A stretch of DNA of 64,000 nt from contig NZ_QEHM01000003.1 in the NCBI RefSeq assembly GCF_003116585.1, positions 110,916-174,915 on the forward strand. The letters run 5' to 3'. This stretch comes from Albibacillus kandeliae (lineage in GTDB: Bacteria > Pseudomonadota > Alphaproteobacteria > Rhodobacterales > Rhodobacteraceae). The position numbers were made by a program, and so were the translations under genes. Shown piece by piece: positions 44,896-54,161 of this stretch. The notes under the pieces were generated by a model, which had not been told where the DNA came from, made no database searches, and was given only the letters and a program-made list of their open reading frames with translations. The stretch's first letter is position 1, and every line of letters begins with the position of its first letter.

Positions 44896-46155
44896 TCAGG
44901 CGCGGGTGACAGTGACGGGAAGCTCCTTGATCCCGCCGACGAAGTTGGACCGCAGGAATTTGTGATCGCCCGCAGGTTCGATGGATTTCAGTCGCTTGGC
45001 AAGTTCCTGGAACAGGACGCGCACCTCGAGCCGGGCCAGCCACATGCCAAGGCAGACATGCGGCCCGCCCTGGCCAAAGGCCATGTGCTTGTTCGGGGTG
45101 CGGAAGAGGTTCACGCGCAACGGATCGCCAAAGTAGGTTTCGTCCCGGTTGGCCGAGATCCACCACAGCAGCACCTTGTCGCCCGCGCGGATGGTCTTGC
45201 CGTGCAGGTCGTAGTCCTCGGTGGCCGTGCGCCGGAAATAGAGCGCGGGCGAGGCCCAGCGCACGATCTCGTCCGGCGCGGTCTCCCAGATGTCACCGCC
45301 CGCCTGCATCTGCGCCAGCAATTCCGGCTGGTGCAGCATCGCCTGTATCCCGGCGGCGATGGAATAGCGGGTGGTGTCGTTGCCCGCCGCCACCACGAGG
45401 CAGAAGAAGTTGCGGAACTCGGTCTCGGAGATCACCGAACCGTCCTTCGACGGTTGCAGGATCAGGTTCAGCACGCCCGAGGTGTCATTCGCCGCGGCCT
45501 TCTTGTCCATCAACTCCTTGGCGTACTGGTAAAGCTCTGCCCCGGCGGGCGAGTTGAAGGGCATCATGCGGAATTCGTCCGTCGTCATCTTGTCGAGGAC
45601 GTGGGTGGTGAAATCCGGATCGGTGTTGGCGATCAGTGCGTCGCCCTTTTCGACCAGCCAGGGCAGGTCTTCGTCCGGGGTGCCGATGATCCGCCCCAGC
45701 ATCCGCATCGGCAATTGCCGCGCGATCTCCTTGGTCGCGTCGAAGGTGCCCTTGTCGAGAGTTTCGTCGAGGATATCGACACAGAGCTCGCGGATGGTGT
45801 CCTCGTATTGCTCCATCGTGGTGCGCGAGAAGGCCTTGAACAGCTTCATCCGCGACTGCGAGTGCTCCGGCGGGTCGGTCTCCTGAAAGGTCCGCCGCGC
45901 GAGGTATTCCTCGTAGCTCTGATCCTCCATGCGAATGCCCCGCGCCGAAGAGAAGATATTCGGCTGCTTGTTCATCTCGGCGATGTCCGCGTAGCGGGTG
46001 ACCGACCAGAAATCCTGCCCGTCGGCGTACTCGGTCCAGTGCAGCGGATCCTCGTCGCGCAGCCGCTTGAAGGTGTTCAGCGGCGCACCGGCCATGAAGG
46101 TGTCATGGCTCGTCAGATCGGCATGGCCGTCATCGGTCGGGGTCCAGATCGTCAT
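44896..46155 (-). CDS. Cytochrome P450
   Basis: Soluble bacterial P450 of 419 residues. The I-helix oxygen-activation motif is AAGNDTTRYS, the K-helix ExxR is represented around WASPALYFRRTATEDY, and the heme loop is FGQGGPHVCLGMWLAR, with Cys as thiolate ligand. The FGxGGPHxCLG form and AGNDTT recall the CYP124/125/142-type clade that oxidises terminal methyl groups. No ferredoxin or reductase gene is adjacent, so redox partners must come from elsewhere. Coupled to the GS-like gene. Confidence 0.93.
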   Translation of the reverse strand: MTIWTPTDDGHADLTSHDTFMAGAPLNTFKRLRDEDPLHWTEYADGQDFWSVTRYADIAEMNKQPNIFSSARGIRMEDQSYEEYLARRTFQETDPPEHSQSRMKLFKAFSRTTMEQYEDTIRELCVDILDETLDKGTFDATKEIARQLPMRMLGRIIGTPDEDLPWLVEKGDALIANTDPDFTTHVLDKMTTDEFRMMPFNSPAGAELYQYAKELMDKKAAANDTSGVLNLILQPSKDGSVISETEFRNFFCLVVAAGNDTTRYSIAAGIQAMLHQPELLAQMQAGGDIWETAPDEIVRWASPALYFRRTATEDYDLHGKTIRAGDKVLLWWISANRDETYFGDPLRVNLFRTPNKHMAFGQGGPHVCLGMWLARLEVRVLFQELAKRLKSIEPAGDHKFLRSNFVGGIKELPVTVTRA

Positions 46156-46205
46156 GTTACCTCACCTGCGTCAGACGCATGTCGGCCCGTTTTCGGGCTC
46201 GTTGA

Positions 46206-46246
46206 TTTGTATATTAATGGCATCTATAAATATGTATATAAAAATC
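46206..46246. promoter_or_regulatory. AT-rich divergent promoter segment with TGTATAT direct repeat
   Basis: About 40 bases of very high A+T between the divergent P450 and amidotransferase genes, with TGTATAT at 46208-46214 and again at 46233-46239 (25 bases apart). It would supply -10 regions for both directions and possibly a regulator site. Unusual against the GC-rich surroundings. Confidence 0.5.
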
Positions 46247-46269
46247 TCACCGAGACGGCGGAAAACCTC

Positions 46270-46980
46270 ATGCACCTTGCGATCCTTATGACGAACACGG
46301 ACGAAAGCGCCTTTGCCGACGCCCATCCGCGCGACGGGGCCAAGTTCACGGACATGATCCGCTCGGTGCGCCCGGACTGGACGACCGAGGTCTTCGCGGT
46401 CAAGGACGGCATCTTTCCCGGCGATCTGGCGCGCTTCGACGGCGTGATGATCACCGGCAGCCCGGCCTCGGTGAACGATGGCGACGCCTGGACCGCGCGG
46501 TTGCTCGACTTGATCCGCGCGATGGTCGCAGAGGGCGTGCCGATCTTCGGTGCCTGCTATGGCCACCAGGCGGTCGCCAAGGCCCTTGGTGGCAGCGTCG
46601 GGGCGAACGCCGGCGGCTTCGTGCACGGGCTGGACCGCAACGACGTCATCAACCGCATGCCGTGGATGGATGGCTTGCCCGACAATCTGCATCTCTACGC
46701 CAGCCACAAGGAACAGGTGACGGTTCCGCCCGCCGAGGCGCGCATTCTCACCCGGTCGGAGGCGGCCCCGGTCACCGGCATGGCCATCGGGACCAAAGTC
46801 TACACCACCCAGCACCACCCCGAGATGTCACGCGACTTCATCGCCGCCCTGACCGGCGAAATGGTGGACACGCTGGGGCCCGAGGCAACCGACGCCGCGC
46901 TTCGGTCGCTGGACAGCCCGGCAGACGGACAGCCCTTTGCCGAAAGCGTCGCGCGCTTCTTCGAGCAGGCCGCAAGCTGA
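46270..46980 (+). CDS. Class I glutamine amidotransferase domain protein
   Basis: A 236-residue stand-alone class I amidotransferase. The nucleophile elbow is FGACYGHQAVAKALGG at about residues 96-111, with His/Glu completing the triad in YTTQHHPEMS, and GVMITGSPASVND forms the oxyanion strand. Relatives include GMP-synthase-like GATases and gamma-glutamyl hydrolases. Divergent from a GS-like ligase, it could remove a gamma-glutamyl group, as PuuD does, though the sequence is not obviously PuuD. ATG 46270 is chosen; the frame is open far upstream but non-coding in character. Confidence 0.87.
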   Translation: MHLAILMTNTDESAFADAHPRDGAKFTDMIRSVRPDWTTEVFAVKDGIFPGDLARFDGVMITGSPASVNDGDAWTARLLDLIRAMVAEGVPIFGACYGHQAVAKALGGSVGANAGGFVHGLDRNDVINRMPWMDGLPDNLHLYASHKEQVTVPPAEARILTRSEAAPVTGMAIGTKVYTTQHHPEMSRDFIAALTGEMVDTLGPEATDAALRSLDSPADGQPFAESVARFFEQAAS

Positions 46981-46983
46981 CCG

Positions 46984-48735
46984 CTACTCGGGGATCCCGA
47001 GTTCCCGCATCTGCCCCAGCATCTTTTCGAGGGTGTCCGGCGAGAACACCATCGCCCTGCGGAACAAGGTGATGCTGGCGTTGGGATAGGCCTTCATCAG
47101 CATGTCGCGCGACGCCTTCGCCTCCTCCAGCCGCCCGCAGGCGAGGAGCGAGACGCAGAGGTGGCGATGGATCCAATAGGCGCTTGGCCGTTCCTCCAGC
47201 GCGCGCTGCATCTTGCGCACGGCCAGTTCGTAATCGCCCGCGATCTGGTGCGCGTGGGCGATGCCAACCATGTTGCTGAAGTTCAGCGGGTCCAGCGGAC
47301 TTAGCCGGATGGCGTGCTCGAAGTACTCGAAGGCGACTTCGGGGCGATCCGTGTAGACCTCCAGCCACCCGAGCCGGCTCAGCGCCCAGGCGGCATTGGG
47401 ATCCAGCATGATTGCCCGCTCCAGCAGCACCCGCGCGGTTCCGTAGTTCCGGGCAAAAGTATGCACGGCGCCGAGAACCGCGAGGATCAGCGGATCGTCC
47501 GAGGAGAGGGCCGCCGCCCGTTCCGCCATCTTCAGTGCGGTGCCTTGCGCACCTTCGAAATCCTCGGTCCAGTTGTAGACGGACCTCTGCGCCCAGCACC
47601 ACGCCGCCAAAGCCAGCGCCAGCGGATAGTCCGGGTCCGCCGCCAGCGCCACGTCGAGAATCTCTAGCGCCCGCGTGGCCTCGTCCTTTTCCAGCATCCA
47701 GACATGGCGCATAGCCTGCATCGCGTGGTCATAGGCACCCATATCCTGCGGCGGCTTGCGACCGGTGCGCTCGATCTCGGCCCATTGGATGGAGGGTTGC
47801 AGCGCCCCGGCCACCTTCTCGGTGATCCGGTCTTGCAGCTCGAACAGATCCTCGTCGGTGCCGTCGTAGCGGTCGGCCCAGATATGCGCGCCGCCCGCAG
47901 TCTCGATCAGCTGCACGGTGATCCGGATGCGCCCGCCCGCGCGCTGCACCGAGCCTTCGACCACGTAGGCCACGCCCAGCTCGCGGCCGATCTCGACCAC
48001 GTTCATGTGGCGGCCCTTGTAGGCAAAGGCCGAGTTGCGGGCGATCACGAAGAAGGATCTGATCCGCGACAGCGCGGCGGTCATGGATTCCACCACGCCG
48101 TCGGCAAAATACTCCTGCGCCGGATCGCCGGACATGTTGTCGAAGGGCAGGATGGCCACCGAGGGCTTATCCGGCAGACTGAGCGCGGGTTTGTCCGCCT
48201 GCGTCTCGCCATCGGGCCAACGGAACACCCGCACCTTGCGGGCGATGTTCTTCAGCTCCCGCTCTCCCGCATCCTGAAAGCATTCATCGAGCCGCCCCGA
48301 CACGTGCTCGTGTGCCGAGCCGCTGATAGCCAGCGCGCCGGGGGTGCAGATCGACTGAAGCCGGGCCGCCACGTTGACGCCGTCACCGAAGATGTCCTTT
48401 CCCTCGGGAATGACGTCACCGAGGTTGATGCCGATCCGGAGCATCAGCGCCGAATCCGGCGCAAGGTTCTCGTTGAAGGCGGGCCCGCGCTTCTGGATCG
48501 CGATTCCCGCCGAGACCGCGTCCACTACGCTCTTGAACTCCACGATTGCCCCGTCGCCCAGCAGCTTGACGACCCGCCCGCGATGCGCGGCCAGTTCGGG
48601 CGATACGACCTGCCGGAACAGCCTGTTCAGATTGGTGAGCGTACCTTCCTCGTCGGCGCCCATCAGGCGCGAATACCCCACCACGTCGATCGACATGATC
48701 GCGGCGAGGCGCCTTTGGGGTCGCGACAGGGTCAT
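46984..48735 (-). CDS. Class III adenylate/guanylate cyclase with TPR repeats
   Basis: A 583-residue soluble protein. The N-terminal ~180 residues form a class III nucleotide cyclase domain: MSIDVVGYSRLMGADEEGT (first metal Asp), RVVKLLGDGAIVEF (second metal Asp) and NVAARLQ. A linker with LPDKPSVAILPFDNMSGDPAQEYFADG is the TolB/FlgO-like segment usual in rhizobial and roseobacter cyclases. The C-terminal half is TPR-like helical pairs. The stop lies three bases from the convergent amidotransferase stop. Probably makes cAMP; signal unknown. Confidence 0.9.
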   Translation of the reverse strand: MTLSRPQRRLAAIMSIDVVGYSRLMGADEEGTLTNLNRLFRQVVSPELAAHRGRVVKLLGDGAIVEFKSVVDAVSAGIAIQKRGPAFNENLAPDSALMLRIGINLGDVIPEGKDIFGDGVNVAARLQSICTPGALAISGSAHEHVSGRLDECFQDAGERELKNIARKVRVFRWPDGETQADKPALSLPDKPSVAILPFDNMSGDPAQEYFADGVVESMTAALSRIRSFFVIARNSAFAYKGRHMNVVEIGRELGVAYVVEGSVQRAGGRIRITVQLIETAGGAHIWADRYDGTDEDLFELQDRITEKVAGALQPSIQWAEIERTGRKPPQDMGAYDHAMQAMRHVWMLEKDEATRALEILDVALAADPDYPLALALAAWCWAQRSVYNWTEDFEGAQGTALKMAERAAALSSDDPLILAVLGAVHTFARNYGTARVLLERAIMLDPNAAWALSRLGWLEVYTDRPEVAFEYFEHAIRLSPLDPLNFSNMVGIAHAHQIAGDYELAVRKMQRALEERPSAYWIHRHLCVSLLACGRLEEAKASRDMLMKAYPNASITLFRRAMVFSPDTLEKMLGQMRELGIPE

Positions 48736-48857
48736 TGAAAGAACTTGCTCTGAAAAGGCCGGATTTCACGGATTCCACGCCAAGAGGGCAAGCATTGCAA
48801 GATTCGCGTTTCAGGACATGGTTTTGGGACGCGCCTGATCGGGACCGCGTGCCGCTC

Positions 48858-49508
48858 TCAGCCAAGCGCCGACAGCAAATCCATCACCTCGGAACGGTCA
48901 AACCCCATGTGGCGCTCCATCAATGCCTCGGCCGCGTCCCGCTGGTGCCCGGTGATCAGCGTTGCGATCTCGCGGTGTTCGGCGGCCGATTTCGCGATGG
49001 CGCCGGGATAGCGATAGGCGACACGGTAATAGGCCATCAGCTTGCGCGCGTTGGTCTTGATCATGTCGAGCAGGAAGGGGTTTCCGGCCCCGAGCCCCAC
49101 CGCCTCGTGGAAACGCAGGTTCAACTGGTAATAGCCGTCAGGGTCGCTGTCGCCATGTTTGGCCGCATGGGCCTCGCAGGCGAGGACGGCGGCCTCCATC
49201 CGGCGCGCGCCTTCGGGCGACAGCCGCCGCGACGCCAGCCCGGCGGCCTGCCCTTCCAGCCTGCAATGCACTTCGAGAATGCCGAGGAATTCCTCAAGCG
49301 TCGGCTTGAACAGCACCGCCCCCTTGCGCGGCAGGCGACGGATGAGCCCGGCGGCCTCGAGCTGGATCAGGCACTCCCGGACCGGGGTGCGCGAAACCGC
49401 GTGGGCCTCCATCAGCGCCCCCTCCTCGATCACGTCGCCGGGGTTCAGGACACCCCGGTCGATCGCATCGAGCACCGCCGCCACTACCGTTTCCGTCTGT
49501 CCGCCCAT
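48858..49508 (-). CDS. GntR-family transcriptional regulator, FCD subfamily
   Basis: A 216-residue repressor-type protein. The GntR winged helix is at about residues 5-70, with LNPGDVIEEGALMEAHAVSRTPVRECLIQLEAAGLIRRLPRKGA. The all-helical FCD effector domain follows, with a metal-binding pattern suggested by RFHEAVG, YYRVAY and EHREIATL. ATG 49508 is chosen over open frame to 49916. It is divergent from the first DUF1127 gene; the spacer holds repeated TGCAGCAT elements that could be its operator. Confidence 0.9.
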   Translation of the reverse strand: MGGQTETVVAAVLDAIDRGVLNPGDVIEEGALMEAHAVSRTPVRECLIQLEAAGLIRRLPRKGAVLFKPTLEEFLGILEVHCRLEGQAAGLASRRLSPEGARRMEAAVLACEAHAAKHGDSDPDGYYQLNLRFHEAVGLGAGNPFLLDMIKTNARKLMAYYRVAYRYPGAIAKSAAEHREIATLITGHQRDAAEALMERHMGFDRSEVMDLLSALG

Positions 49509-49594
49509 CGCCTCTCCCCGGTCTTGTTGCCCCACCCTAGGGCGCGCCGCCGCCCGGCGCAATTGCACGAAAAACAGGCGCTGGAGCGTTGCGA

Positions 49595-49646
49595 ATGCTG
49601 CAGTGCGGCTATTCCCATGCGTCTCTGGTCTTCGCACCTGCAGCAT
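49595..49646. promoter_or_regulatory. Inverted ATGCTGCAG elements upstream of first DUF1127 gene
   Basis: ATGCTGCAG (49595-49603) and its exact reverse complement CTGCAGCAT (49638-49646) bracket 34 bases in the gap between gntR and the DUF1127 gene. The right element extends to GCACCTGCAGCAT, repeated exactly at 50017-50029 before the second DUF1127 gene. Probable shared regulator site. Confidence 0.55.
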
Positions 49647-49691
49647 CCTAGGTATGTCAGCAAGACGGAACAACCGACCCCATACGGATAG

Positions 49692-49922
49692 ATGAAAATG
49701 GCTTACACGACTTCGCATCACACCGCCGCCGCTCCCGCAGCAGGCTCGATCTCCCGCACCTTCGACCGCGTTCTGACCTGGTTGGCAAACATCTCGGAAA
49801 ACAACCCGAAACTGCGCCAGGTGCGCGCTCTCCAGGCGCTCTCCGACGAACAGCTGGCCGCCCGTGGCCTGAAGCGCGACGAGATCGTGCACCACGTTTT
49901 CGCGGACCAGATGCACCTGTGA
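49692..49922 (+). CDS. DUF1127 domain mini-protein
   Basis: A 76-residue basic/amphipathic protein. The C-terminal half LRQVRALQALSDEQLAARGLKRDEIVHHVF is the DUF1127 motif (LSDxxLxxRGLxR). Short DUF1127 proteins in related bacteria influence RNA turnover and phosphate or carbon stress responses. ATG 49698 is an alternative start two codons in; neither has a strong ribosome site. Divergent from gntR, followed 150 bases later by a second member of the family. Confidence 0.85.
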   Translation: MKMAYTTSHHTAAAPAAGSISRTFDRVLTWLANISENNPKLRQVRALQALSDEQLAARGLKRDEIVHHVFADQMHL

Positions 49923-50011
49923 TCCGGTTTGGTGCGACGCTCGGATGACCCGGGCCGCCGCGCCTGACCTGCACGGATCGCAAGGCCGATATGCGTCTTC
50001 GCATCTGGATC

Positions 50012-50029
50012 ATGCTGCACCTGCAGCAT
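50012..50029. promoter_or_regulatory. Perfect palindrome upstream of second DUF1127 gene
   Basis: ATGCTGCA-CC-TGCAGCAT is an 8-base perfect inverted repeat with a 2-base centre, 45 bases before the ATG at 50074. The right 13 bases repeat those at 49634-49646 upstream of the first DUF1127 gene. Confidence 0.6.
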
Positions 50030-50073
50030 AGATTCGGAACAAGACAGCATCACGACGACCGAGGATGGATGAC

Positions 50074-50274
50074 ATGGCATTTACACTGACCGAACCGCAT
50101 ACCGAAAGCTTCCTCGAAGGCGCCTTCGCCTCCCTGCGCGACTTCTTCACCACCGACTCCAAGCTGAGCCAGCTTGACGCCCTGATGTCGCTGAGCGACG
50201 CCGAGCTCGACAAGCGCGGTCTCAAGCGCAAGGATCTCGGCCAGCTGGTCTTCGGCACCGGCACCTGGAGCTGA
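50074..50274 (+). CDS. DUF1127 domain mini-protein, second copy
   Basis: A 66-residue protein with C-terminal LSQLDALMSLSDAELDKRGLKRKDLGQLVF, clearly paralogous to the product at 49692 (shared LSD..L..RGLKR core). ATG 50074 has GAGG nine bases upstream; an in-frame ATG at 50065 abuts that site and is less likely. It shares a 13-base upstream element with its neighbour and ends in a good terminator. Role presumed regulatory, by family. Confidence 0.83.
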   Translation: MAFTLTEPHTESFLEGAFASLRDFFTTDSKLSQLDALMSLSDAELDKRGLKRKDLGQLVFGTGTWS

Positions 50275-51660
<1,386 letters not shown>

Positions 51661-51828
51661 GGCTGGCGCAGCCTTGCACCAGTCCCCGACAGGATCGGTG
51701 CGAGGGGGTTTTCAATCTGCCCGCTCTCGGCGTATTTTCCCCTGGCCCGCAATTATCGGGCGGCCCGGCGCATACTTGCACGGGTCAAGGCAGGATTATT
51801 CGACCGACCCGACCCAGATTGAACCGAG

Positions 51829-52347
51829 ATGAACCAGCGCATGCCCCATCCCTCCGGCGCAGGCCCGGCCCGGCGCCACTCCGAACCCGTCCAGAAGAAC
51901 CCTGACGGACGCACCGTGATCGACATCCGGGGCTACGCGCCCTACTACTTCGCCTCGGTGAACAGCGCCCTGTCCCGCGGCGCCTCGGCCCAGTACCTCA
52001 ACGAGTTCGGCATCGGGGTCACCGAGTGGCGCGTCCTGTCATGGATCGCGACCGAACCAGGCGTCCCGGCCTCGCGCATCTGCGAGATCATCGCGCTCGA
52101 CAAGGGCGCGGTCAGCCGGGCGATCAACAAGCTCGACCAGCTTGACCTGCTCATCGCCACCCCCTCGCCCAGCGACCCGCGACGCAAGTCGCTGGAACTG
52201 AACGAAGCCGGATGGGCCCTCCACGACAAGCTGCTGGACGTCGCGCTCGAACGTGAATCCCGGCTGGTCGAAGGGGTCGCCCCGCAGGACCTCGAGGTGT
52301 TCCTCAAGGTGATGCGGACCATGCGCGCCAACGTCGACGGCATGTGA
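51829..52347 (+). CDS. MarR-family transcriptional regulator
   Basis: A 172-residue winged-helix regulator. A ~30-residue polar N-terminal extension is followed by the MarR fold, with recognition region PASRICEIIALDKGAVSRAINKLDQLDLLIATPSPSDPRRKSLELNEAG at about residues 82-130. It lies 168 bases downstream of pobA on the same strand. The TTGAC..GTCAA palindrome upstream of pobA is a likely target, making this the probable phenolic-acid-responsive repressor. An alternative ATG lies four codons in (51841). Confidence 0.88.
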   Translation: MNQRMPHPSGAGPARRHSEPVQKNPDGRTVIDIRGYAPYYFASVNSALSRGASAQYLNEFGIGVTEWRVLSWIATEPGVPASRICEIIALDKGAVSRAINKLDQLDLLIATPSPSDPRRKSLELNEAGWALHDKLLDVALERESRLVEGVAPQDLEVFLKVMRTMRANVDGM

Positions 52348-52479
52348 CGAAGGCGGGTTCCGCCCCCCTGCAAGAGCGATCCAGGTCACAGACACGCCCG
52401 ATTTCGTGTGTTTTGTTTCGCATGTGGCTTGGCTAGAATGGACCAAGAAAATTCAGGCGTTTGCAATCAGGATACCAAC

Positions 52480-53967
52480 ATGGGTACGGCGGTAAGACTC
52501 ATCGCCCTTCTGGCATTCTGCGTCGTTTCCGGCGCGGCCTCGGCGGCCTCCGACCGGGTCGCGCTGGTGTTGGGCCAAGGCGCCTACCAGACCATCGAAC
52601 CGCTCGAGAACACGCGCCATGATGCCGCCGCCATGGCCGATACCCTGTCAAGCATCGGCTTCGACGTCACCCTCTCGCTCGACGCCACCTCCGAGCAGAT
52701 GCACCAGCTGCTCGACGACTTCGCCTTCCGCTCGGAAACCGCCGATCTCGCGCTGATCTACTTCGCCGGTCACGGGGTCGAGGTGCAGGGCGAGAACTTC
52801 CTGATCCCGGTCGACGCCAAGGTCTCGTCCAACCAGGACGTCCAGCGCCAGTCGATCTCGCTCAAGCAGCTGCTCACCGCCGTCGAACACGCCCGCAAGA
52901 TGCGCATCGTGATCCTCGACAGCTGCCGTGACAACCCGCTGGGCGACCTGATCCAGCTCGACCAGTCCGGCAACATCGCCCGCAACACCGAGGGCGCAGG
53001 CGGCCTGGCCGCCGCCGACCCCGACCGCGGCACGCTGGTGGCCTTTGCCGCCAAGGACGGGCAGGTCGCGCTCGACGGCACCGGCCAGAACAGCCCCTTC
53101 GCCACCGCCCTGATGGAAACCATGGTGCAACCGGGGCTCGAGATCTCGCTGATGTTCCGCCAGGTCCGGGACCGCGTGCTCAAGATGACCAACAACCTGC
53201 AGGAGCCGCACACCTACGGCTCGCTGACCGGCGTGCCCTTCTACCTCGCCGGCCCGGCCGAGGGGCAGGACAGCGTCACCGGCAAGGACGCCCCGGACGC
53301 CTGGGCGGCGATCAAGCCCGACCAGGAGGAACAGCTCCTCGCCCTCGCCGACCTCGGCGACACCCGCTCGATGCTGGGTCTCGCCTACATGCGCCTCAAC
53401 CCCAACGAGGGCCGGTTCGACCCGCAGGAGGCGGTGAAGTTCCTCCAGCGCGCCTCGGATGCCGGCTCGCCCGAGGCCCAGTTCGAACTGGCCAAGCTCT
53501 ACGAGCGCGGCACCGGCGTCCCTCGAGACGAACCCCGCGCGCTCGCCCTCTACCGGGCCGCGGCCACCCAGGACTTCGCCGACGCGATCAACGACCTCGG
53601 CTTCCTGCACTACCAGGGCGGCCTCGGCCTCCCCGCCGATCCCAAGGTCGCGCTGGAGTTCTTCGAGCGCGCCGCCGACCTGCGCCATCCCCAAGCCCAG
53701 TTCAACTTCGCCGCCCTGATCGACGATGGGCTGGTGCCCTCCAAGGGCCCGCAGGACGCCGCGCGCTACCTCTACGAGGCTCTGCGCTCGGGCAGTTCCG
53801 ACGTGCTGAACCTGCTCAGCGACCGGCCCAACATGTTCACCGCAGAGACCCGCAAGGCGCTGCAGGAACAGCTCAAGACCCACGAGCTCTACGCCGGCGC
53901 CATCGACGGTGATTTCGGCCCCGGCACCAAGAAGAGCATCCGCCTCGCCTACGGCCTGACCGAATAG
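52480..53967 (+). CDS. Exported caspase-like (C14) protein with Sel1 repeats
   Basis: A 495-residue secreted or periplasmic protein. The signal peptide MGTAVRLIALLAFCVVSGAASA precedes a caspase-fold domain (residues about 25-255) with catalytic His in LIYFAGHGVEV and Cys in IVILDSCRDNPL. Three to four Sel1-type repeats follow (MLGLAYMRLN, AQFELAKLYERGTGVPRD, AINDLGFLHYQGGLGL, AQFNFAALIDDG). The C terminus (LQEQLKTHELYAGAIDGDFGPGTKKSI) resembles a peptidoglycan-binding domain. ATG 52480 has AGGA upstream; the frame is open to 52408. It may process envelope proteins; target unknown. Confidence 0.87.
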   Translation: MGTAVRLIALLAFCVVSGAASAASDRVALVLGQGAYQTIEPLENTRHDAAAMADTLSSIGFDVTLSLDATSEQMHQLLDDFAFRSETADLALIYFAGHGVEVQGENFLIPVDAKVSSNQDVQRQSISLKQLLTAVEHARKMRIVILDSCRDNPLGDLIQLDQSGNIARNTEGAGGLAAADPDRGTLVAFAAKDGQVALDGTGQNSPFATALMETMVQPGLEISLMFRQVRDRVLKMTNNLQEPHTYGSLTGVPFYLAGPAEGQDSVTGKDAPDAWAAIKPDQEEQLLALADLGDTRSMLGLAYMRLNPNEGRFDPQEAVKFLQRASDAGSPEAQFELAKLYERGTGVPRDEPRALALYRAAATQDFADAINDLGFLHYQGGLGLPADPKVALEFFERAADLRHPQAQFNFAALIDDGLVPSKGPQDAARYLYEALRSGSSDVLNLLSDRPNMFTAETRKALQEQLKTHELYAGAIDGDFGPGTKKSIRLAYGLTE

Positions 53968-53979
53968 ACAACCGCCGTC

Positions 53980-54046
53980 CTTCTTTGGGTCCGAAATATC
54001 CCGGGGGTGAATTGGCCCACAGGGCCAAGAGGGGGCAGCGCCCCCT
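53980..54046. repeat. Dispersed palindromic repeat, copy 2, at a convergent junction
   Basis: Opens CTTCTTTGGGT then AAATATC and a G run as at 43539. It then has two stems: TTGGCCC-ACA-GGGCCAA (54012-54028) and AGGGGGC-AGC-GCCCCCT (54030-54046). It again lies between convergent genes, so it may be a bidirectional transcript end or a REP-like element. Confidence 0.75.
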
Positions 54047-54161
54047 GCAAGCCCCGTATTCGTGCCAAGGCCAGACTGCCACCTAGTGCCGAGCGCCACT
54101 GCCTGCGCTCCGGGCAGGAGGCGCTGTTAATCTCGGTTGAACTACACCCACTCGCCGCCGC

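Noticed and set aside
44884-46269. Upstream extension of the amidotransferase reading frame
   Set aside because: The extension is antisense to the P450; homology starts at ATG 46270.
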